Positions 1 to 5,721 of a stretch of 11,342 bases of DNA are shown in pieces. The position numbers and the translations under genes are program-made. The stretch is from 66-474 sp044464225 (GTDB lineage: Bacteria > Pseudomonadota > Gammaproteobacteria > Xanthomonadales > Rhodanobacteraceae). Positions within the stretch are counted from its first letter, which is position 1. Each line of letters starts with the position of its first letter. Under the pieces are notes generated by a model. That model was not told where the DNA came from. It made no database searches and was given only the letters and a program-made list of their open reading frames with translations. Location of the stretch: assembly GCA_044464225.1 (NCBI GenBank), contig JBIQLN010000037.1:1-11342 (forward strand), written 5' to 3'.

Positions 1-89
1 GTTCGAAGCTCAATGTGCCTGACCACCGGTGTCCACTTTTGCGTAGGAACTCTCCCGCGTTCCGCGGCCGCTTACCTCGGGCGTTAGCC
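1..89 (+). repeat. attC site, incomplete at left window edge
   Basis: The right half of an attC is clear: the L' region at about 71-82 runs into GCGTTAGCC at 81-89, with R' core GTTAGCC at 83-89. It has the same layout as the right halves ending at 867, 1680 and 2712. A GC-rich stretch, CCGCGTTCCGCGG, at about 55-67 lies where a central hairpin would be. The matching R'' core is not found inside the window and probably lies just left of position 1, so the left limit is unknown. This site would belong to a preceding cassette whose gene is outside the window. Confidence 0.55.
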
Positions 90-102
90 GTACAAGGAGG
101 GT

Positions 103-801
103 ATGCAAATTTTTGCGACTACACATAAGTTGATTATCTCCGTCGAGTTCCACTTGGCGTCCGTTGTGCCGTCGGGGATCGGGGCCATCTGTTACATTCA
201 GCGCCTCATTGTGCTGCCCGCGAAATTTCTCAAGATGGGCGTCGCAGAGAAGCTCAAGGGAGCATCTGTTTGGTCGTTCCTCGCATTCGTGTGCATCATG
301 TGTGGCGCGTGGGTGGTCAATCACGCGGGGCTTGCAGGTACTGAGGTCGCAACCTACGTACTTTTGCTATCCGAAATCCTGCCCCTATTCCTTGTGGTCT
401 TCGCCGTTCCAAGCATGTACGGAGATAGCGGCGTTCAGCCTACCTCTGTAGCATTTGTGGCGAAACGCCTTGGTGAACTTGGGCTACAAACAAGCTCGCA
501 GGTTGCACTTCTGAGAAGCTCAGTTTTGCAGTTTGAGGCCCGGGTTAAGGTTCGCGTAACGGCCATGAAGTGGCTCGTCGGGCTATTATGGGCTGCCTTG
601 GTGTACGCGGTAACCAAAAGCGACATCCATACGTTACAAACACCGGCATCGGCAAAGTCGTTCATCGTCATGACAGCCTTATTGCTTGTTTCAACTGCTA
701 TCGCCTATGTTTTGGTGTGGGGATATGAGGCGTCTGCCAACAAGCTTTTCCGGGTCATCGGGTTCGGTTGTGACGAATTCTGTAGTTCTATTTCCGGCTA
801 A
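103..801 (+). CDS. Cassette 1: hypothetical four-helix membrane protein
   Basis: This 232-residue protein matches no family I recognise. It has four hydrophobic stretches at about residues 55-75, 83-104, 157-172 and 186-207. A central hydrophilic segment (about 105-156) is rich in Val, Leu and charged residues and could form a helical loop. The layout suggests an inner-membrane protein with two helical hairpins joined by a loop. The first 45 residues precede the first clear helix, so a later start at Met45 (position 235) is possible. The start at 103 is preferred because a strong ribosome-binding sequence, AAGGAGG, lies at 94-100, although the 2-base spacing is unusually tight. The stop codon lies inside the R'' core of the attC at 796-867, a typical cassette arrangement. 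Transcription probably comes from upstream integron promoters. The function is unknown. Confidence 0.75.
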   Translation: MQIFATTHKLIISVEFHLASVVPSGIGAICYIQRLIVLPAKFLKMGVAEKLKGASVWSFLAFVCIMCGAWVVNHAGLAGTEVATYVLLLSEILPLFLVVFAVPSMYGDSGVQPTSVAFVAKRLGELGLQTSSQVALLRSSVLQFEARVKVRVTAMKWLVGLLWAALVYAVTKSDIHTLQTPASAKSFIVMTALLLVSTAIAYVLVWGYEASANKLFRVIGFGCDEFCSSISG

Positions 802-867
802 CAAGTCGCTGCAGCCGACCGCCATCCCGCTACGCGGGCTGTCGGCGGCTGAGCTCCAGCGTTAGAC
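796..867 (+). repeat. attC site of cassette 1
   Basis: A 72-base site runs from R'' GGCTAAC (796-802) to R' GTTAGAC (861-867). The inner boxes CGCTG (808-812) and CAGCG (857-861) are perfect complements, and further inward CAGCCGAC is answered by GTCGGCGGCTG, so the single strand can fold into the long imperfect hairpin that integron integrases recognise. The stop codon of the preceding gene sits inside R''. The core GGCTAAC pairs perfectly with the GTTAGCC that begins this cassette at 83-89. Confidence 0.85.
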
Positions 868-891
868 TGCTGGAGAAAAGGATGCCGCCAC

Positions 892-1167
892 ATGAATAAA
901 GCTCGAATCGTAGTGCTTGCAAATGCTGTCTTGCCGCAGGATCTCTGGGCCGGTCCGGAGCTTGCGGGCTCTCCTCGGTGGCTTGCATCACGTCGCTTCG
1001 AGCAGCGCTTGGTCGGCAGGTTCGTTGCACTTGGCCTATTTGGTGGCGGTGTCGTATCAGTGCTTACGCAGTCTGCCGTACTCGATGTCATGGCCATCGG
1101 TGTTGTGGTTGGCTTGGCTGTAGGTCTAGTCGGGGTCGCGTGGCGTCGCGGTCGTGCAGCGCCCTAA
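892..1167 (+). CDS. Cassette 2, first gene: small hypothetical membrane protein
   Basis: The product has 91 residues, with a polar N-terminal part (1-42) and two hydrophobic segments at about 43-60 and 64-84 joined by a short turn. It ends in a positively charged tail, Arg-Arg-Gly-Arg. By the positive-inside rule both termini should face the cytoplasm. The family is not recognised. The start is supported by AAGGA at 878-882, 9 bases ahead of the ATG. It is the first of two genes before the next complete attC, and only 17 bases separate it from the following reading frame. The DNA just after its stop resembles a collapsed attC (see findings). The gene could be a toxin-like or accessory membrane peptide, but nothing in it proves either. 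Confidence 0.6.
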   Translation: MNKARIVVLANAVLPQDLWAGPELAGSPRWLASRRFEQRLVGRFVALGLFGGGVVSVLTQSAVLDVMAIGVVVGLAVGLVGVAWRRGRAAP

Positions 1168-1184
1168 TTGGCGTTGGAACCCGT

Positions 1185-1628
1185 ATGAAGTGTCCTTGGT
1201 TGGTTGTGCTTACCGCCGCACTTGCGTTCCCGGCGCACTCCGGAACAACGGATGTGGTCACAGAGTTATCGCACCGAACGGGCATGTCCGTAACAGGGCT
1301 AAACTCTCTTTTACCGCACTGTGAGCGTACGCAGCTCAGTATGAATACGTGCGCATTTCGAGATTGGGTCGCTGCGGAGATAAAGATGAACCAACTGCTT
1401 CAAGCGGTATCTGCGCGCCTCAATGGAGCCGATAGGCAGGCATTGGCAAAAGAGCAGGCAATTTGGTCGTCTCACGAGAAAGCCAAATGCAACATGCCCG
1501 CCGATCGGGAAGTTGGCCAGGGCTCAATGCGCCCGTTGGTTTACGGGAACTGCATGAGTGCAGCAACGCAAGAGCGTATCAATCAGTTACAGAGCAGGCG
1601 TGCTTCCTATCCGTCAACCGGGTTCTAA
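1185..1628 (+). CDS. Cassette 2, second gene: secreted LprI-type (DUF1311-like) protein
   Basis: This 147-residue protein has a short signal peptide: hydrophobic residues 3-16, with a likely cut after Ala-His-Ser at about 19. The mature part matches the LprI/DUF1311 pattern as I know it. There are four cysteines at 46, 56, 102 and 123, a helical segment with Leu-Asn at 79-80, then Gln91 and Trp94 in the position of the family's QxxW, Gly-Ser at 113-114, and a Cys-Met followed by Thr-Gln-Glu-Arg at 123-131. Members act in the periplasm or at the cell surface. Mycobacterial LprI is a lysozyme inhibitor, but many homologues are uncharacterised, so lysozyme inhibition here is inference. The frame is open further upstream, but the ATG at 1185 directly precedes the signal sequence. 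There is no strong ribosome-binding site, so translation may be coupled to the gene ending at 1167. The stop overlaps the next attC. Confidence 0.75.
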   Translation: MKCPWLVVLTAALAFPAHSGTTDVVTELSHRTGMSVTGLNSLLPHCERTQLSMNTCAFRDWVAAEIKMNQLLQAVSARLNGADRQALAKEQAIWSSHEKAKCNMPADREVGQGSMRPLVYGNCMSAATQERINQLQSRRASYPSTGF

Positions 1629-1680
1629 CTACTCATTCCAGCGGACGCGCTGCGCGCGCCGCTAAATTCAGGCGTTGGGC
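1624..1680 (+). repeat. attC site of cassette 2
   Basis: A compact 57-base site runs from R'' TTCTAAC (1624-1630) to R' GTTGGGC (1674-1680). The left arm, TCATTCCAGCGGACGCG, and the right arm, CGCCGCTAAATTCAGGC, fold back on each other around a short GC-rich centre. The left-arm sequence recurs in the sites at 2115 and 2643, so these cassettes share an attC type. The stop codon of the LprI-type gene lies within R''. Confidence 0.85.
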
Positions 1681-1689
1681 ACGGCAACA

Positions 1690-2109
1690 ATGGCGAAATA
1701 CCTCGTCACACTTGTCCTCCTGCTCCTAATCGCGTCTTGCGCTGCGTCTGGGGTGCGCGGTACCAGTTTGCCTCAACAGCCGCTACGTGCAGCCGTTTCG
1801 CAACCGTCTACACAAGCCGGATGCGCCGCCGCTGATGGTACATGGCTGTGGCGCAGCAGTGTATTCAATGTGCAGCATCCGGGTAATGTGTCCAAGACGG
1901 GCTACATTTGCAACATGCACACTACAGACTCGGGCGACGCCTGTGCTGGGCCAAACAAATGCAAAGGTTCGTGTATCGCTCCTTTTTGGGCAACAGTGGG
2001 TCAAAATGCCACGGGGTTCTGTTCTGCTACTGTCTTTGTACGTGCAGGTACGCTTGTCGTAATTGACGGTCGTGTGTTCAATCCATACCCAGGCCGCTCT
2101 GTTCCATAA
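1690..2109 (+). CDS. Cassette 3: cysteine-rich lipoprotein
   Basis: The product has 139 residues and begins with a lipoprotein signal: hydrophobic residues 5-14, then Ile-Ala-Ser-Cys with the acylated cysteine at 17. Six further cysteines follow at 45, 74, 85, 91, 95 and 111. The order Cys...Asp-Gly-Thr-Trp (45-52), Cys...Thr-Thr-Asp-Ser-Gly-Asp-Ala-Cys (74-85) and Cys-Lys-Gly-Ser-Cys (91-95) recalls a small disulphide-rich domain I have seen in uncharacterised bacterial lipoproteins (pattern DxGxxC...CxGxC); I cannot give it a name. The protein should be anchored in a membrane facing the periplasm, with paired disulphides. A TTG start at 1675 in the same frame is less likely because that base run is the attC core. 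No strong ribosome-binding site is seen. The next attC begins 5 bases after the stop. Confidence 0.75.
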   Translation: MAKYLVTLVLLLLIASCAASGVRGTSLPQQPLRAAVSQPSTQAGCAAADGTWLWRSSVFNVQHPGNVSKTGYICNMHTTDSGDACAGPNKCKGSCIAPFWATVGQNATGFCSATVFVRAGTLVVIDGRVFNPYPGRSVP

Positions 2110-2114
2110 ACCGT

Positions 2115-2185
2115 GCCTAACAACTCAATCCAGCGGACGCGATAGTTCCTGCGCAGCGCGCAGCTGCTGCACTGTGACGTCAGGC
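2115..2185 (+). repeat. attC site of cassette 3
   Basis: A 71-base site runs from R'' GCCTAAC (2115-2121) to R' GTCAGGC (2179-2185). The complementarity extends outward: GTGCCTAAC on the left and GTCAGGCAC on the right. The left arm, TCAATCCAGCGGACGCG, closely matches the site at 1624, while the right arm is more divergent than in the other sites. The R' core has GTC in place of the usual GTT, a base contributed by the following cassette. Confidence 0.75.
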
Positions 2186-2198
2186 ACCAGGTGCAAAT

Positions 2199-2648
2199 AT
2201 GACGCAAGCCACAGGATCAACCATATTGCACGGGAGTTGTCATTGTGGTTGTGTGCAAGTCGAGTACACCACGAGCGTAGAGCTTGCACGCACGACACCG
2301 CGCGAGTGCGATTGCAGTTTCTGCCAAAAGCACGGGGCCGCGTACATTTCGGATCCATCAGGCCGTCTTCGCATTACCCTCGCAGTGCCAAATGCTCTCC
2401 ATTCCTACCGCCAAGGTTCAAAAACAGCACGCTTTGAACTGTGCGGTCGGTGCGGCGTACTGGTTGCTGTGACGTTTGAGCATCAGGGCAGTACCTATGG
2501 CGCCATCAATGTCGGGTGCCTTGATGACCGTAGGCGGCTTGGTGCTGCAGTTCCCGCGTCGCCGCAACAGTTGAGCCCAGAGGCGAAAGTGGCAAGGTGG
2601 TTGCAAGTGTGGGTACCTGGCGTGCAAATCGTCGGCGCTGGTGCCTGA
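2199..2648 (+). CDS. Cassette 4: GFA-family zinc-binding protein
   Basis: This 149-residue protein belongs to the GFA family (glutathione-dependent formaldehyde-activating enzyme, CENP-V/DUF636 fold). The zinc-binding cysteines appear in the expected order: Gly-Ser-Cys-His-Cys-Gly at 12-17, Cys-Asp-Cys-Ser-Phe-Cys at 37-42, and Cys-Gly-Arg-Cys-Gly at 82-86. The founding member was proposed to speed the reaction of formaldehyde with glutathione, but most relatives are uncharacterised and that role should not be assumed. It has no signal peptide, so it should be cytoplasmic, unlike the other cassette products. The stop codon overlaps the R'' core of the next attC. Ribosome binding is weak (AGGTG, about 7 bases before the ATG). 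It differs greatly from the second GFA protein at the right end of the window, so the two are not a recent duplication. Confidence 0.85.
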   Translation: MTQATGSTILHGSCHCGCVQVEYTTSVELARTTPRECDCSFCQKHGAAYISDPSGRLRITLAVPNALHSYRQGSKTARFELCGRCGVLVAVTFEHQGSTYGAINVGCLDDRRRLGAAVPASPQQLSPEAKVARWLQVWVPGVQIVGAGA

Positions 2649-2712
2649 CGGTTCATTCCGGCGGATGCTTGTCCGCCACGCGGCTTCGCGCCGCTAAGTC
2701 CGGGCGTCAGGC
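2643..2712 (+). repeat. attC site of cassette 4
   Basis: A 70-base site runs from R'' GCCTGAC (2643-2649) to R' GTCAGGC (2706-2712), which are perfectly complementary although both carry a variant of the normal AAC/GTT triplet. Between them the left arm, TTCATTCCGGCGGA, and the right arm, CGCCGCTAAGTCCGGGC, enclose strong inner hairpins such as GCGGCTTCGCGCCGC. The same R' core starts this cassette at 2179, so the excised circle would also have matched ends. Confidence 0.85.
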
Positions 2713-2736
2713 GACGGAAATGGGGTGGGGGTCATC

Positions 2737-3213
2737 ATGCATCGCAACCGTTTGTTGATGTTCGTAACGATCGCCACTTGTACGGGAGCGCTACTGGCTT
2801 CTCTCGGTGGCTGCGCCTCTTCTCCAACCCAGAAGAACGTCGAGCAATACATCATCGAGAGTGAGCGCGCCTGGGCGGAGTCGGTCACCACCGGAGATGC
2901 AGCGACTTCAGGGCGTATCCTGGCCGACGACTTCGTTGGAATTGATCCAGAAGGAAAGTTCTACGACAAAGCCGGGGTGCTCGCACACATAGGAGAAGCG
3001 CCCCGGCATTTCCTGTCCAATCGGCTGGATCGGATAACGGTGAGGTTCTTTGGAGACGCGGCCGTGGCGCAGGGCGTCGAATCTTGGGTCAGCCGGGATG
3101 GCGAAGTGCGGCGCGGGCGCTTTGTATGGACGGATACTTGGGTACGGCGAAACGATCGCTGGCAAATCGTGGCAGCGGAAGATCTGATCGTGCCGGAGGA
3201 TAGCAAGCCGTGA
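2737..3213 (+). CDS. Cassette 5: DUF4440/SnoaL-like lipoprotein
   Basis: This 158-residue protein has a lipoprotein signal (hydrophobic 6-23, lipobox Leu-Gly-Gly-Cys with acylated Cys26) followed by one domain of the NTF2-like superfamily, DUF4440/SnoaL type. Typical marks are a helix with Glu42 and Trp46, Thr-Gly-Asp at 52-54, Asp-Asp-Phe-Val at 64-67 followed by a Pro-Glu-Gly turn, and the closing strands Trp-Thr-Asp-Thr-Trp (131-135) and Arg-Trp-Gln-Ile-Val-Ala (141-146). Such folds form a cone-shaped pocket; some are enzymes and many bind unknown small molecules, so the ligand here is unknown. The ATG at 2737 follows a G-rich stretch (2722-2731). A GTG at 2725 in the same frame is a possible earlier start. 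It is the last recognisable cassette gene. Its TGA stop is inside a decayed R'' core, TGAC, at 3211-3214. Confidence 0.8.
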   Translation: MHRNRLLMFVTIATCTGALLASLGGCASSPTQKNVEQYIIESERAWAESVTTGDAATSGRILADDFVGIDPEGKFYDKAGVLAHIGEAPRHFLSNRLDRITVRFFGDAAVAQGVESWVSRDGEVRRGRFVWTDTWVRRNDRWQIVAAEDLIVPEDSKP

Positions 3214-3294
3214 CTCGTTCCAGCCAGGCCACCCTCTCCGACGTCGCTGGCCGCACGCTGCCGCCCGACAAATCGTTCAAGTCCCCGACGCCGC
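3207..3294 (+). repeat. Decayed terminal attC (candidate)
   Basis: GCCGTGAC then TCGTTCCAGC (3207-3224) resembles the left arms of the other sites, GCCTGAC...TCATTCCGGC and CTAAC...TCATTCCAGC. At 3276-3290, TTCAAGTCCCCGACG resembles the right arm CTAAGTCCGGGCGTC of the site ending at 2712. A recognisable R' core is missing after it. I read this as the attC of cassette 5, degenerate because nothing follows it in the array. It is inferred from similarity by eye. Confidence 0.4.
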
Positions 3295-3520
3295 TCCGCG
3301 GCACGGCTTGATACAGGCGTCGACCGCAGCAATGGAAACCGCCAGTGGCGACAACCTCCTGCGATCACGCACGCGTGCCGGTCAAATGCTTCGCTGGCGG
3401 ATCCGTCGCCCCCATCGGGGCAAGTCTGCAACGCTGTCGCACGGCAGGTAGCGCAAAGCTTCCGTGCAGGACAAAGCGACGCAGGGTGGCCGCCTGGCCA
3501 GCCGAGTCCGCTGCTGCGTA
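3295..3520. other. Non-coding stretch between cassette array and chromosome
   Basis: No convincing gene lies here on either strand. Reading frames are short or antisense and show no recognisable domain. A small perfect hairpin, GCCCC-CATC-GGGGC, at 3408-3421 lies about 100 bases beyond the end of the minus-strand amidohydrolase gene and might help end that transcript, but it has no T-run. A 33-codon frame starting with GTG at 3210 runs through the decayed attC (see findings). Confidence 0.5.
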
Positions 3521-4450
<930 letters not shown>

Positions 4451-4455
4451 CGGGT

Positions 4456-5028
4456 TCAACCCTGCGGTTCGGGACGGGGTCTCTTCTCGTGTTGCCACAG
4501 CACTTCCCCGTGTCCGCCTGCCCGCGCCAGCACGCGGCACAGCACGAACAGCAGGTCCGACAGGCGATTGAGGTAACGCACCGCTTCCGCACGCACGCTT
4601 TCATTGCGCGCCAGCGTCACCACGCGGCGTTCGGCGCGGCGGCACACGGTGCGTGCGACGTGGCACTGCGCGGCCGCCATGCCCCCGCCCGGGAGGATGA
4701 ATTCCTTCAGCCGCGGCAGGTCGGCGTTGTAGTGGTCGAGCGTCTGTTCCAGCGCGGTGACGTCGGTGTCGTGGATCATCGCCATGCCGGGTACGCACAG
4801 CTCGCCACCGAGATCGAACAGTGCATGCTGGACGCGCACCAGCAGCTCGCGAACGTCTTCGGGCACGTCGTCGCAGGCGAGCAGCACGCCGAGCGTGGAA
4901 TTCAGTTCGTCGATGGTGCCGTAGGCTTCGACGCGCGCGGAATCCTTGTTGGTGCGCGAGCCGTCACCGAGGCCTGTGGTTCCATCGTCGCCCGTACGGG
5001 TGTAGATCTTCGACAGTCGGTTGCCCAC
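4456..5028 (-). CDS. Cob(I)alamin adenosyltransferase, PduO type
   Basis: The 190-residue enzyme transfers the 5'-deoxyadenosyl group of ATP to cob(I)alamin, making adenosylcobalamin in the cytoplasm. PduO-type features are all present: the ATP-binding N-terminal motif TRTGDDGTTGL at residues 10-20, ArgValGluAlaTyrGlyThrIleAspGluLeuAsn at 32-43, a helix with AlaArgThrValCysArgArgAlaGluArg at 125-134, and TyrLeuAsnArgLeuSerAspLeuLeuPhe at 152-161. The length is normal for the family. Translation starts at GTG; residues MetGlyAsnArgLeuSerLysIle are the usual beginning of this enzyme, but no clear ribosome-binding site precedes it, so coupling to the upstream gene 24 bases away is likely. It sits second in a minus-strand operon. 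No cobalamin riboswitch is seen in the short region upstream of the operon. Confidence 0.95.
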   Translation of the reverse strand: MGNRLSKIYTRTGDDGTTGLGDGSRTNKDSARVEAYGTIDELNSTLGVLLACDDVPEDVRELLVRVQHALFDLGGELCVPGMAMIHDTDVTALEQTLDHYNADLPRLKEFILPGGGMAAAQCHVARTVCRRAERRVVTLARNESVRAEAVRYLNRLSDLLFVLCRVLARAGGHGEVLWQHEKRPRPEPQG

Positions 5029-5052
5029 GACGATGTGATCAGATGCGTTTGG

Positions 5053-5631
5053 TCAGTGTGCCGCGGTCACCCGCAGCACGTTCCAGCGTCGGCCGAGCAG
5101 GGCGAAGCCGCCGAACAGCAGCGTGGTCCACATCAGCGTGCCGGGCAGGCTGCCGTACTGGTAGAAGGGCCAGCCGGCGACGAACGACGTCATCAGGCCC
5201 GCCGCGGTGTGCGGATACATCGTGCCGCCCAGCCACACGGCGAAATTGGTGGCCAGGTAAAAACCGGTGGCGCTGGCAATGGCCGCGAAGGCGGTGTTCA
5301 GGAAACGCACGCGGCCGCGCAGGGCGAAGCCCGCGAAGGCGGTGAGCACCACGCACCCGTACACCACCGGCATCATCCAGCCGTAGAAGCCGATGAAGCA
5401 GTCGCCCAGGAACAATGCAACCAGGGGCACCGCGATCGCCAGCCTGCGGTCGGCGAAGTATGCGCCGCCGAACAGCGCCATCGCCTCCACCGGCGTGAAA
5501 TTCCATGGCATCGCACCGGCCGCGTAGTGCACCAGCAGGCGGTACGCGATGGTGAAGGCGACCATCCCGCACAGCACCAGCGTGCCGGGGGAAAGCAGGG
5601 CCGATTGCGGAGAGCGGGCGGGCTGCGACAT
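5053..5631 (-). CDS. DUF6580-family integral membrane protein, putative transporter
   Basis: The protein has 192 residues and about six hydrophobic segments (roughly 16-36, 46-60, 63-83, 87-105, 112-132 and 163-181). Features I associate with the DUF6580 family are AsnPheThrProValGluAla at 44-50 followed by LeuPheGlyGlyAlaTyrPhe, an Asp in the third helix (77), and ThrAsnPheAlaValTrpLeu at 128-134 followed by MetTyrProHisThr. The family is usually described as a putative transport protein resembling the substrate-binding subunits of ECF vitamin transporters. Its place just upstream of a cobalamin adenosyltransferase makes a corrinoid-related substrate tempting, but that is inference. The ATG at 5631 is preferred because GAGG lies 9 bases before it (5641-5644); ATGs at 5640 and 5658 are in frame. 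It is the first gene of the operon and is divergent from ubiH. Confidence 0.8.
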   Translation of the reverse strand: MSQPARSPQSALLSPGTLVLCGMVAFTIAYRLLVHYAAGAMPWNFTPVEAMALFGGAYFADRRLAIAVPLVALFLGDCFIGFYGWMMPVVYGCVVLTAFAGFALRGRVRFLNTAFAAIASATGFYLATNFAVWLGGTMYPHTAAGLMTSFVAGWPFYQYGSLPGTLMWTTLLFGGFALLGRRWNVLRVTAAH

Positions 5632-5709
5632 GGAATCCATCCTCGTTGCGTCTAGCATTAAAGCTTAGCGCAAACGGACGCCGCCGCGGGCTGACCCGCA
5701 TCAACCGGC

Positions 5710-5715
5710 TATCAT
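5710..5715 (+). promoter_or_regulatory. Candidate -10 box of ubiH
   Basis: TATCAT matches the TATAAT consensus at five of six bases and ends 6 bases before the ubiH start codon. No good -35 box is found at normal spacing. If it is used, transcription would begin at or near the start codon. Confidence 0.35.
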
Positions 5716-5721
5716 TCCGGG

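Larger units (their letters stand above)
1..3294 (+). mobile_element. Distal part of an integron gene-cassette array
   Basis: Five cassettes lie head to tail on the + strand. Each is a short gene unit followed at once by an attC site whose outer R'' core overlaps or abuts the stop codon. If cleavage falls after the G of the R' core, the cassettes run about 84-861, 862-1674, 1675-2179, 2180-2706 and 2707 to about 3290. Each cassette's own two ends pair: TTAGCC with GGCTAA for cassette 1 and TCAGGC with GCCTGA for cassette 4 are perfect, and cassettes 2 and 3 match at six of seven core positions. That pairing is expected of circularised cassettes and is the strongest evidence for the reading. 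All genes point the same way, so the integrase and attI should lie left of the window. Base composition is visibly less GC-rich than after 3,500. No integrase is seen, so the class of integron is unknown; a sedentary chromosomal integron is most likely. Confidence 0.85.

Noticed and set aside
1..3294. CRISPR array or simple direct repeats
   Set aside because: The repeated elements are attC sites that differ in length and centre and are spaced by genes, not uniform repeats with short spacers.
5632..5721. Cobalamin riboswitch ahead of the adenosyltransferase operon
   Set aside because: The shared intergenic region is only about 90 bases, too short for a full cobalamin riboswitch, and no B12-box-like sequence was seen.
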